DNA from: Actinomycetes bacterium | GTDB lineage: Bacteria; Actinomycetota; Acidimicrobiia; Acidimicrobiales; Microtrichaceae | Length of the DNA stretch: 10,112 nt | NCBI GenBank assembly: GCA_023423475.1 | Contig: JAFAFN010000535.1 | Span: forward strand, 1-10,112 | Direction of reading: 5' to 3' | Shown here: positions 1-5,397 of the stretch, one piece after another | Numbering within the stretch: the first letter of the stretch is position 1 | Layout of the letters: every line of letters begins with the position of its first letter | The notes under the pieces: generated by a model | What the model was told of the DNA's origin: nothing | Databases searched by the model: none | What the model saw: only the letters and a program-made list of their open reading frames with translations | Program-made: the position numbers and the translations under genes

Positions 1-74
1 GGCTCGATGTCCTCGGGGCTCGCGGGGGTGCCGTAGGCCATCACCACCACGCCGACACGATCGGCGTCACCCAC
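1..74 (-). CDS. hemH: Ferrochelatase / coproporphyrin ferrochelatase, N-terminal fragment (runs off the window)
   Basis: Only the first 24 codons are present. The gene starts at a GTG (74-72) and runs off the left edge. The peptide reads MGDADRVGVVVMAYGTP and continues ASPEDIE. A hydrophobic first strand followed by MAYGTP is the typical opening of the HemH family, which inserts ferrous iron into a porphyrin ring. In Actinobacteria the substrate is usually coproporphyrin III, and HemQ then finishes haem. The start is chosen because a strong GGAGGAG lies 7 bases upstream; the GTGs at 50-42 and the ATG at 41 are less well placed. The first 8 bases overlap the end of hemE, so translational coupling and a shared transcript are likely. 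The identification rests on a short peptide plus the hemE context. The active site lies outside the window. Confidence 0.82.
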   Translation of the reverse strand, partial: MGDADRVGVVVMAYGTPASPEDIE

Positions 75-1140
75 CGGCGAGCTCCTCCGGACGGGTCGTG
101 TGCACCAGCTCGACGACCTGCTCGAGCACCTCGGGGTCGGTCTCGGGCAGCACGCCGTGGCCGAGGTTGAAGATGTGGCCGCCACGGCCGCCGGGGTTGC
201 CACCACCGCGGCGCAGCACGTCGAGCACCGCGGGTCGCGTCGGCTCCCAACCCGCCGCGACGATCGCCGGGTCGAGGTTGCCCTGCAACGAGGTGCCCTC
301 GGGGACCCGGGTCCGAGCGGCATCGAGCGGGGTGCGCCAGTCGACGCCGACGACCTCGGTGCCGGCCGAGGCGATCAGCCCGAAGAGCTCGGCGGTGTTC
401 ACCCCGAAGTGGATGCGAGGGACGCCCAGATCGGCGACACCCGCCATCACCTTGGTGCTGGCGGGCAGCACGAAGCGCTCGTAGTCGGCGGGGCTCAGCG
501 CGCCGGCCCACGAGTCGAAGAGCTGCAGCGCCGAGGCACCGTCCGCGACCTGCGAACGCAGCGAGTCGATCGCCAGATCCGCGAGTGCGTCCATGAGGTC
601 GAACCAGAGCGCCTCGTCGGTGTGCATCAGCGCCTTGGTCTTCACGTACGTGCGTGACGGCCGCCCCTCGAGCAGGTAGCTCGCGACCGTGAACGGCGCG
701 CCGGCGAAGGCGATGAGCGGCACGGGGAGCTCCCGCACCAGGTTGCGCACGGTCTCGCGCACGTAGGGCGTGTCGGCGTCGGGGTCGAGCGGGCGGAGTC
801 GCTGCAGGTCCTCGCGGCGGGCGAACGGCTGTGCGACCACCGGGCCGACACCCGGTTCGATGTCGACGCCGAAGCCGATGGCGTGCACCGGCGTCATGAT
901 GTCGGAGTAGAGGATCGCCGCGTCGACGCCGTAGCGGCGCACCGGCTGCAGCGTGATCTCGGTCGCCAGGTCGGGATCGGCGATCGCCCGCAGGATCGTC
1001 CCGGTGCCCCGGATCGAGCGGTACTCGGGCAGCGATCGGCCGGCCTGTCGCATGAACCACACCGGTGTGCGGCGGGTCTGCTGGCCCCGACACGCTCGGA
1101 CGAAGTCGGAGTCGGAATGGTCGGTCAGCGGAGCTGTCAT
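67..1140 (-). CDS. hemE: Uroporphyrinogen decarboxylase
   Basis: This cytoplasmic enzyme removes four acetate carboxyl groups from uroporphyrinogen III to give coproporphyrinogen III in haem biosynthesis. The product has 357 residues, the usual family length. The substrate-binding signature PVWFMRQAGR lies at residues 26-35 (Arg31, Arg35). The key aspartate is Asp80 in ILYSDIMTP. Tyr155 sits in GAPFTVASYLLEG, and the C-terminal signature FNLGHGV carries His328. The start is the ATG at 1140 (MTAPLTDHSD). The frame stays open upstream to 1272, but that part lies antisense to the next gene and resembles nothing in the family. No Shine-Dalgarno site is visible before the ATG, so a leaderless start is possible, although I cannot identify a clear -10 element. 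hemH follows with an 8-base overlap, so the two form an operon. Confidence 0.97.
   Translation of the reverse strand: MTAPLTDHSDSDFVRACRGQQTRRTPVWFMRQAGRSLPEYRSIRGTGTILRAIADPDLATEITLQPVRRYGVDAAILYSDIMTPVHAIGFGVDIEPGVGPVVAQPFARREDLQRLRPLDPDADTPYVRETVRNLVRELPVPLIAFAGAPFTVASYLLEGRPSRTYVKTKALMHTDEALWFDLMDALADLAIDSLRSQVADGASALQLFDSWAGALSPADYERFVLPASTKVMAGVADLGVPRIHFGVNTAELFGLIASAGTEVVGVDWRTPLDAARTRVPEGTSLQGNLDPAIVAAGWEPTRPAVLDVLRRGGGNPGGRGGHIFNLGHGVLPETDPEVLEQVVELVHTTRPEELAGG
82..88 (-). promoter_or_regulatory. Shine-Dalgarno site of hemH, inside the end of hemE
   Basis: On the minus strand the sequence is GGAGGAG, 7 bases before the GTG at 74. It lies within the last codons of hemE (Pro-Glu-Glu) and decides the hemH start, placing it so that it overlaps the hemE stop codon at 69-67. 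Confidence 0.75.
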
Positions 1141-1161
1141 CGGCGCCAAGTCAACCACGCG

Positions 1162-1172
1162 TACGCTCGGAG
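1162..1172 (+). promoter_or_regulatory. Possible -10 element (TACGCT) and ribosome binding site (GGAG) of the small hypothetical gene
   Basis: The divergent gap between hemE and the small gene is only 37 bases (1141-1177). On the plus strand TACGCT (1162-1167) fits the TANNNT form of an actinobacterial -10 element. GGAG (1169-1172) lies 5 bases before the ATG at 1178 and supports that start. If the -10 is real, transcription begins only a few bases before the ATG and the GGAG would fall outside the mRNA, so only one of the two is likely to matter. The 8-base palindrome GCGTACGC (1159-1166) overlaps the -10. Confidence 0.35.
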
Positions 1173-1177
1173 TCCCT

Positions 1178-1438
1178 ATGCGGCGCAGCATCGACGACGA
1201 CCAGATCCCCGTCCCCCCGGTCGACGAGGACCTGCTCGACGACCTCGTCCCGGTCAACTGGGCGGTGAACATCTGCGACGACTACGAGGACGCCGGTCTG
1301 CGGATCCAGCTGGTCGTCGAGGAGGTCGGCGCGGCCGGCACCGGCCTGGTCGCGCACCTCGACCCGGCACAGGCCCGACGCCTCCGTCTGGCCCTGCGCA
1401 GCGCCCTCAAGGAGCTCGGCCAGGACGTCGGGAGCTGA
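1178..1438 (+). CDS. Small acidic protein of unknown function (86 aa)
   Basis: I do not recognise this family. The product has 86 residues and opens MRRSIDDDQIPVPPVDEDLL, a proline- and aspartate-rich segment that is probably flexible. Next comes DDLVPVNWAVNICDDYEDAG (21-40), then a likely beta-hairpin LRIQLVVEEVGAAGTGLVAHL (41-61). The end is an amphipathic helix, DPAQARRLRLALRSALKELG (62-81). There is no signal peptide or membrane segment. A strand pair followed by an 'L-x-P-x-x-A-R-R-L' helix recurs in small actinobacterial proteins of unknown role, but that is recollection rather than a match. The ATG is preceded by GGAG at 5 bases. The frame extends upstream to 953 only antisense to hemE. 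It is divergent from hemE and probably monocistronic. Third-position GC bias supports real coding. Confidence 0.72.
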   Translation: MRRSIDDDQIPVPPVDEDLLDDLVPVNWAVNICDDYEDAGLRIQLVVEEVGAAGTGLVAHLDPAQARRLRLALRSALKELGQDVGS

Positions 1439-1476
1439 GCTCGCCGTCGTCGGCGGCCCCGCCGCCGGCAGCTCAG
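1435..1476. terminator. GC-rich hairpin between convergent genes, candidate bidirectional terminator
   Basis: An inner stem pairs 1449-1457 with 1461-1469 (GTCGGCGGC with GCCGCCGGC, one G-T pair) around a CCC loop. Below it, after a 7-base bulge on the left, CTGAGCT (1435-1441) pairs with AGCTCAG (1470-1476). The left arm carries the stop codon of the 86-aa gene (1436-1438). There is no T-run on either strand, so this is not a textbook intrinsic terminator. Its place in a 49-base convergent gap makes a terminator or transcript-end structure the natural reading. Confidence 0.5.
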
Positions 1477-1499
1477 TAGCCGGCAGCTCAGTAGCCGGC
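1464..1499. repeat. Tandem repeat, 15-base unit, 2.4 copies, at the dehydrogenase stop codon
   Basis: The unit GCCGGCAGCTCAGTA occurs at 1464-1478 and 1479-1493 without mismatch, followed by GCCGGC (1494-1499). Read on the minus strand it is the in-frame end of the dehydrogenase, Ala-Gly-Tyr-stop, duplicated as AGY-stop-Ala-AGY-stop. The functional stop is 1490-1488 and the copy is 1475-1473. The downstream copy also supplies the right arm of the outer terminator stem. Confidence 0.85.
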
Positions 1500-2411
1500 G
1501 GCGACGTCGACGACGCCGAGCAGCGGTTCGCCCGCGATCCGGCGACGCACGTTCTCGGTGATCCGCTCGGCGAGGCGCGGCACCAGCATCTCGGGTGTGT
1601 TGGCGACGTGCGGCGTGACGATCGCGTTCGGGAGGTCCCAGAGCGGGTGGCCGTCGGGCAGCGGTTCCGGATCGGTGACGTCGAGCGCGGCGCCCGCGAT
1701 GGTGCCGTCGCGCAGGGCCTGGACGAGGTCGTCGGTGACGACGTGGCCGCCGCGGGCGATGTTGACCAGCCAGCACGACGGACCCATCAGCTCGAGTCGG
1801 CGGGCGTCGATGAGACCCTCGGTCGAGGGCGTCAGCGCGAGCGCCAGCACGACCGCATCGGCGCCGCGGAGCGCGTCGTCGAGTCCGTCCTCGCCCACGA
1901 CCCGTTCCGCCCCCGGCATCGGTGCGACGTTGCGTCGCACGACGATGTTGCGGGTGCCGAACGGTTCGAGCAGGGCCAGCAGCTGCTCGGTGATGCCGCC
2001 GCCACCGACGATGCAGACCGTCGCGCCGGCGAGGTTCGTTCCGAGGGTGCCGGGCCCTCGCCAGGTGGTCGCCCTGGCGTACGCACCGAGTCCCCGCTTG
2101 CCGGCCAGCAGCAGGGCGAGCGCCATCTCGGCGACGTCGTCCGCGTAGGCGCCCTTCGCGCACGTCCACAGCCGACGGTCGTCGAGCACGTCCAGGTACG
2201 GCTCGATGCCCGCCCAGGGCAGCAGCACCCAGTCGACGGCGTCGCCGAGCGGATCGATCAGCTCCCGGAGCCCTCGTGGGTCGGCGCTGCCACCCCACAC
2301 GATCGTGTCGGCATCCGCGGGGGCCACCAGCTCGGCGCCGCCGGCGACCGCGGCATCGAGCATGAACGCCGGCGTGAGGTCGGGGGTGTTCGCGACGCGG
2401 GGGACGGGCAT
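1488..2411 (-). CDS. D-isomer-specific 2-hydroxyacid dehydrogenase (NAD(P)-dependent)
   Basis: The 307-residue product belongs to the family that interconverts 2-oxoacids and D-2-hydroxyacids (glyoxylate/hydroxypyruvate reductases, phosphoglycerate dehydrogenase relatives). An N-terminal substrate domain is followed by the conserved helix GAYADDVAEMALALLL and a Rossmann domain. The nucleotide loop VGGGGIT has glycines at 136 and 138, but Thr141 replaces the usual third glycine. The catalytic set is complete: Arg220 (NIARGG), Glu249 (DPEPLP) and His268 (TPHVANTP). The second strand ends in Arg159-Arg160, where NAD-preferring members carry Asp, which suggests NADP(H). The true substrate cannot be told from sequence. 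The start is the ATG at 2411; only a weak GAG precedes it. The gene stands alone, convergent with the 86-aa gene and divergent from helD. Its C-terminal end VVDVAAGY lies in the 15-base tandem repeat. Confidence 0.9.
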   Translation of the reverse strand: MPVPRVANTPDLTPAFMLDAAVAGGAELVAPADADTIVWGGSADPRGLRELIDPLGDAVDWVLLPWAGIEPYLDVLDDRRLWTCAKGAYADDVAEMALALLLAGKRGLGAYARATTWRGPGTLGTNLAGATVCIVGGGGITEQLLALLEPFGTRNIVVRRNVAPMPGAERVVGEDGLDDALRGADAVVLALALTPSTEGLIDARRLELMGPSCWLVNIARGGHVVTDDLVQALRDGTIAGAALDVTDPEPLPDGHPLWDLPNAIVTPHVANTPEMLVPRLAERITENVRRRIAGEPLLGVVDVAAGY

Positions 2412-2434
2412 GGGGCCATCTCAGCACAGGGCGG

Positions 2435-2440
2435 TACACT
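2435..2440 (+). promoter_or_regulatory. Candidate -10 element of helD (TACACT)
   Basis: GGTACACT fits TANNNT and resembles the other putative -10 elements in this window. It predicts a transcription start near 2447 and a leader of about 38 bases carrying a Shine-Dalgarno site. I see no convincing -35 hexamer. The TTGACG at 2440-2445 looks like a -35, but nothing like a -10 follows it at 16-18 bases. Confidence 0.4.
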
Positions 2441-2460
2441 TGACGATCCCCCAACGAGCT

Positions 2461-2473
2461 GTCCGGGCCGGAC
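2461..2473. promoter_or_regulatory. Palindrome GTCCGG-G-CCGGAC in the helD leader
   Basis: A perfect 13-base inverted repeat (6-base arms, one central base) ends directly before the helD ribosome binding site. In RNA it could fold with a 5-base stem and a GGC loop. It could be a repressor site, a leader hairpin that affects ribosome access, or chance in GC-rich DNA. Confidence 0.35.
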
Positions 2474-2479
2474 GAGGAG
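2474..2479 (+). promoter_or_regulatory. Shine-Dalgarno site of helD
   Basis: GAGGAG lies 5 bases before the GTG at 2485 and fixes that start. The frame remains open upstream to 2206, but only antisense to the dehydrogenase. Confidence 0.75.
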
Positions 2480-2484
2480 CACGT

Positions 2485-4575
2485 GTGGCCAACCACCCCG
2501 AGCTGGAGGCCGAGCAGGCGTACGTCGATCGTGCGTACGAGAGCCTGGAGCGCGCCAAGCGCATCGCCGCGTCGATGCGCGAGGGGGTCGTCGACGGACA
2601 GGGCGGGACGTTCCAGAACCGCTACGAGCGCGACGTCGTCTGGGAGCGCGTGGGTGTCCGGCTGCACCAGCTCGAGATCGGCGACCGGTCCCTGGTGTTC
2701 GGCCGCATCGACACCGAGGGCGACCCCGACGGGCTGGCCAGCCCCGACCACGAGGCACGGACCTACTACATCGGTCGCCTCGCGGTCGCGGATGAGCACA
2801 GCGAACCTGTCGTCGTCGACTGGCGCGCTCCGCTGGCCGAGTCGTTCTACCGGGCGACGGGCGTGGACCCGATGGGCCTGCGTCGCCGGCGCCACTTCGC
2901 CAGTCGCGGCAAGGTGCTGCTCGGCATCGACGACGAGCTGTTCGGCACCGCGACCGCTGCGCTCGACGACGGGCAGGTGCAGGGCCACGGCGCGCTGATC
3001 GCGGCGCTCGAGGAGTCCCGCTCCGGGAAGCTCTCCGACATCGTCGGCACGATCCAGGCCGAACAGGACCGCATCATCCGGTCCGACCTGCCCGGCGTGC
3101 TCGTGGTGCAGGGCGGCCCCGGCACGGGCAAGACCGTCGTCGCGCTGCACCGCGCCGCCTACCTGCTCTACTCGCACCGGTTCCCGCTCGAAGGTCAGGG
3201 CGTGCTCGTGGTCGGGCCGAACCGCGTGTTCCTGTCCTACATCGAGCAGGTCCTGCCGTCCCTCGGCGAGGCCGGCGTGCAGATCGCGGTGCTCGGCGAT
3301 CTGGTGCCGAACGTCCGGACCGCGGGCGCGGACCCGGTCGAGGTCGGCCGGGTCAAGGGCGACCAGCGGATGATCCGGGTCATCCGGCGCGCCGTCGCCG
3401 ACCGCGAGCGGCCCCTGCGGGAGACGCTGCGAGTGCCCCACGGCGTACAGCGACTCACGCTGACCGTCGGGCAGTCCCAGGACATCGTGCACCAGGCACG
3501 CCGACGGGCCAGGACCCACAACGCGGGGCGCAAGCACGTCGAGCAGATGCTCTTCGAGCGCCTCGCCGCGTCGAGCCGCGACGAGGACGACACCCCGGAG
3601 ATCCTGCGCGACCGCCTGCGGCGCGAACCCGAGGTGGTCGAGGCGCTGGAGCGGATGTGGCCGGTGCTGACGCCCGCGGAGCTGCTCAACGACCTGATGG
3701 GCTCGCGGGCGCTCATGCGCTCTGCAGCCCAGCGTCACCTCGAGCCCCACGAGTGGAAGCTCCTGTTGCGGCCACGTCGAGCGGACCCCACCGAGATCGT
3801 CTTCACCTCGAACGACGTCCCGCTGCTCGACGAGGCGCTCGAGCTGCTCGGCCCCCGGCCGCGCCACAAGGACGCCGACGCGGTGCGGACCTTCGGCCAC
3901 ATCGTCGTGGACGAGGCCCAGGACCTGACCCCCATGGAGCTGCGGGTGCTCGACCGCCGTTCGCTGAACGGGTCGATGACCATCGTCGGGGACATCGCGC
4001 AGGCGACCGGGTCGTGGCCCCACGACGACTGGTCCTCGGTCCTCGAGCACCTGCCCGAACGCCGCCCGCCACGTCGCGCCGAGCTGACCGTGGGCTACCG
4101 CGTGCCCGGCCCGATCATGGAGCTCGCCGCCAAGGTGCTGCCGCTCGCCGCGCCGGGTCTGACCGCGCCGACCTCGATCCGCCACACCGGCGACCTGCCG
4201 ATCATCGAGTCGGTCGACGCCGAGAAGGTCGGTCTCGGTGTCGTCGACGCCGTGCGCCGCGAGCTCGAGGTGATCGGGTCCGGCAACATCGGCATCGTCG
4301 CCCCCGACGCGATGGTCCCGGGGATCGAGCAGGTCCTCGACACCGCCGGCATCGCTTTCGGCCGGGCGACCCGTCAGGGCCTCGACCGCCAGGTCACCGT
4401 CGTGCCGGTCTCACTCGCCAAGGGGCTCGAGCTCGACTCGGTCGTCGTCGTCGAACCCGGTCGCATCCTGCACGACGAGGTGCGCGGCGCACAGAGCCTG
4501 TACGTCGCGCTGACCCGCTCGACGCGGCGGCTGTCGATCGTGCACTCGGGCGAACTGCCCCCGGTCCTGCGCTGA
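2485..4575 (+). CDS. helD: HelD-type RNA polymerase-associated helicase (UvrD/Rep-like superfamily 1)
   Basis: HelD proteins bind RNA polymerase and use ATP to release stalled or inactive enzyme from DNA; some actinobacterial members (HelR) also give rifampicin tolerance. The product has 696 residues, near the lower end for actinobacterial HelD. It opens with a charged helical arm (ELEAEQAYVDRAYESLERAK), matching the N-terminal coiled coil that enters the polymerase secondary channel. Walker A is GGPGTGKT (Lys216). A helical insertion of about 200 residues precedes Walker B, VVDEAQD (474-480). Later motifs are GDIAQATG (502-509), GYRVP (537-541), LAKGLELDSV (644-653) and YVALTRSTRRL (673-683). 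The GTG start follows a good GAGGAG. No rifampicin-associated element is recognised upstream, so a resistance role is unsupported. The gene converges on dtxR 24 bases away, and its stop region is duplicated. Confidence 0.92.
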   Translation: MANHPELEAEQAYVDRAYESLERAKRIAASMREGVVDGQGGTFQNRYERDVVWERVGVRLHQLEIGDRSLVFGRIDTEGDPDGLASPDHEARTYYIGRLAVADEHSEPVVVDWRAPLAESFYRATGVDPMGLRRRRHFASRGKVLLGIDDELFGTATAALDDGQVQGHGALIAALEESRSGKLSDIVGTIQAEQDRIIRSDLPGVLVVQGGPGTGKTVVALHRAAYLLYSHRFPLEGQGVLVVGPNRVFLSYIEQVLPSLGEAGVQIAVLGDLVPNVRTAGADPVEVGRVKGDQRMIRVIRRAVADRERPLRETLRVPHGVQRLTLTVGQSQDIVHQARRRARTHNAGRKHVEQMLFERLAASSRDEDDTPEILRDRLRREPEVVEALERMWPVLTPAELLNDLMGSRALMRSAAQRHLEPHEWKLLLRPRRADPTEIVFTSNDVPLLDEALELLGPRPRHKDADAVRTFGHIVVDEAQDLTPMELRVLDRRSLNGSMTIVGDIAQATGSWPHDDWSSVLEHLPERRPPRRAELTVGYRVPGPIMELAAKVLPLAAPGLTAPTSIRHTGDLPIIESVDAEKVGLGVVDAVRRELEVIGSGNIGIVAPDAMVPGIEQVLDTAGIAFGRATRQGLDRQVTVVPVSLAKGLELDSVVVVEPGRILHDEVRGAQSLYVALTRSTRRLSIVHSGELPPVLR

Positions 4576-4596
4576 GGACCGGTGTTGCGCTGAGGG
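4561..4596. repeat. Imperfect tandem repeat, 18-base unit, two copies, at the helD stop codon
   Basis: CCGGTCCTGCGCTGAGGA (4561-4578) is followed directly by CCGGTGTTGCGCTGAGGG (4579-4596), 15 of 18 bases identical. In the helD frame each copy reads Pro-Val-Leu-Arg-stop-Gly. All three differences are synonymous in that frame (GTC/GTG, CTG/TTG, GGA/GGG). The first TGA (4573-4575) is the helD stop. Confidence 0.85.
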
Positions 4597-4603
4597 GACT
4601 CAG
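4561..4603. terminator. Twin hairpins between convergent helD and dtxR, candidate bidirectional terminator
   Basis: CCGGTCC (4561-4567) pairs perfectly with GGACCGG (4576-4582), leaving an 8-base loop that contains the helD stop codon. A second small stem pairs CTGAG (4590-4594) with CTCAG (4599-4603) around GGGA and covers the dtxR stop codon (4602-4600). The right arm of the first hairpin spans the junction between the two repeat copies, so the stem exists only because the region was duplicated. There is no T-run on either strand. Confidence 0.5.
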
Positions 4604-5265
4604 GCGGTGACGAGGATGCGCTCGGTGGCGTAGGCCGGCACGCCGACGTGGGCGCCGTCGACCTCGACCGTGGCCGTGCCGTCGGGCGAGAGCACGGTCA
4701 GCACACCGGAGTGGCCCGGCTGCAGCGAGTGCTGCTCGAGGAAGTCCAGCATGCCCGGCTCGAACTCGAGCTCCTCGGGGATGCGGCTGATCGTGAACGA
4801 CGCGCCGACCTCGACGTCGCGCAGCGGATGCGCGTCGGGTGCGTGGTAGTCGGCGCCGGGGATCGGGTTGCCGTGCGGGCAGGTGGTCGGGTCGCCGAGC
4901 ACACGGGTGAGCGAGCTCTCGACGGACTCCGAGATGACGTGCTCCCACTTGCCGGCCTCTTCGTGGGCCTCTGCCCACGAGAGCCCGAGGATGTCGGTGA
5001 GGAAGCGCTCGGCGAGGCGGTGGCGGCGCACGACGCGCTCGGCGAGCACGACGCCCGTCGGCGTGAGGCTGATGGTCGAGCCGACGTTGATCAGCGACTC
5101 GTGCTCCATGCGGCGGATCATCTCGGAGACCGCGGGTCGGGAGACCTCGAGGCGCTCGGCGATGCGGGCCTGGATCACGTCGATGTCGTCCTCGCGCAGC
5201 TCCCAGATCGCCTCGCAGTACTCCTCGAAGGCGGGGTGGAACTCTTTGGCGCGTGAAGTGACCAC
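4600..5265 (-). CDS. DtxR/MntR-family metal-dependent transcriptional regulator
   Basis: This is a DNA-binding repressor that responds to Fe(II) or Mn(II). The product has 221 residues, close to DtxR/IdeR (about 226-230). A winged helix covers about residues 8-80 (ARIAERLEVSRPAVSEMIRRMEH). The dimerisation and metal domain covers about 81-137 (RRHRLAERFL, EHVISE, CPHGNPIPG), and an SH3/FeoA-like domain ends the protein (about 147-221). Aligned by eye to DtxR, the ancillary metal ligands His79, Glu83 and His98 are kept as His82, Glu86 and His101, and Glu105/His106 as Glu108/His109. However, Cys102 is Gly105 and Met10 is Glu15, so the primary site differs from DtxR and from the Glu-containing MntR type. 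Iron versus manganese cannot be decided. The start is the GTG at 5265 (MVTSRAKEFHP), only 7 bases after a TACAGT -10, so it is probably leaderless. The frame continues upstream to 6003 only as antisense of lhr. Confidence 0.92.
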   Translation of the reverse strand: MVTSRAKEFHPAFEEYCEAIWELREDDIDVIQARIAERLEVSRPAVSEMIRRMEHESLINVGSTISLTPTGVVLAERVVRRHRLAERFLTDILGLSWAEAHEEAGKWEHVISESVESSLTRVLGDPTTCPHGNPIPGADYHAPDAHPLRDVEVGASFTISRIPEELEFEPGMLDFLEQHSLQPGHSGVLTVLSPDGTATVEVDGAHVGVPAYATERILVTA

Positions 5266-5272
5266 GGCGACA

Positions 5273-5278
5273 ACTGTA
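5273..5278 (-). promoter_or_regulatory. dtxR -10 element (TACAGT), leaderless promoter
   Basis: On the minus strand GTACAGT is followed by 7 bases and then the GTG start at 5265. Transcription should therefore begin at or next to the start codon, and there is no Shine-Dalgarno sequence. No consensus -35 is visible; its place (about 5295-5300) is overlapped by a palindrome. Confidence 0.55.
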
Positions 5279-5297
5279 CGTCCCCGACCGCCCGGAT

Positions 5298-5312
5298 GCG
5301 TGTCGGACACGC
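5298..5312. promoter_or_regulatory. 15-base palindrome GCGTGTC-G-GACACGC, candidate operator over the dtxR -35 region
   Basis: The repeat is perfect, with 7-base arms around one G. It is centred about 40 bases upstream of the dtxR start codon and about 99 bases upstream of lhr. That position would block or recruit polymerase at dtxR, as expected for autoregulation. It does not match the DtxR/IdeR iron box (TTAGGTTAGGCTAACCTAA type), so the binding protein is unknown. Confidence 0.45.
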
Positions 5313-5338
5313 TGCATTCGGTCTCCACGAGAACATCC

Positions 5339-5354
5339 GTCAGGAACGCCTGAC
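5339..5354. promoter_or_regulatory. Inverted repeat GTCAGG-N4-CCTGAC upstream of lhr
   Basis: Perfect 6-base arms flank AACG. The element lies about 50-65 bases before the predicted lhr transcription start, where an activator or a distal operator could sit. It is not the actinobacterial LexA box, which needs GAAC-N4-GTTC. Confidence 0.3.
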
Positions 5355-5375
5355 AGGCCCGGCCGCCGGGTTCGC

Positions 5376-5397
5376 TGTCACCACCCGTCGGTACAGT
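5376..5397 (+). promoter_or_regulatory. lhr promoter: TGTCA-N11-TACAGT, PafBC/RecA-independent damage-promoter type, leaderless
   Basis: TGTCA (5376-5380) lies exactly 11 bases before TACAGT (5392-5397). Mycobacterial RecA-independent damage promoters, driven by PafBC, have the consensus tTGTCRgtg-N8-TAnnnT, which is TGTCR-N11-TAnnnT. The core and the spacing match; the less conserved flanking T and gtg do not. TACAGT is followed by 6 bases and the lhr ATG (5404), so the transcript probably starts on the A of ATG. No usual -35 hexamer and no Shine-Dalgarno site are present. Confidence 0.55.

Noticed and set aside
1141..1272. Possible longer N-terminus of hemE starting at 1272
   Set aside because: The extra residues do not resemble the family and would overlap the 86-aa gene; the family N-terminus fits the ATG at 1140.
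2440..2445. TTGACG as a -35 element for helD
   Set aside because: No -10-like hexamer follows at 16-18 bases; TACACT just upstream is the better promoter element.
1282..4185. A 967-codon open frame on the minus strand, and another of exactly the same length at 6232-9135
   Set aside because: Both lie antisense to recognised genes (helD, lhr) and consist of low-complexity Arg/Ala/Asp-rich sequence typical of high-GC shadow frames. The equal length is coincidence.
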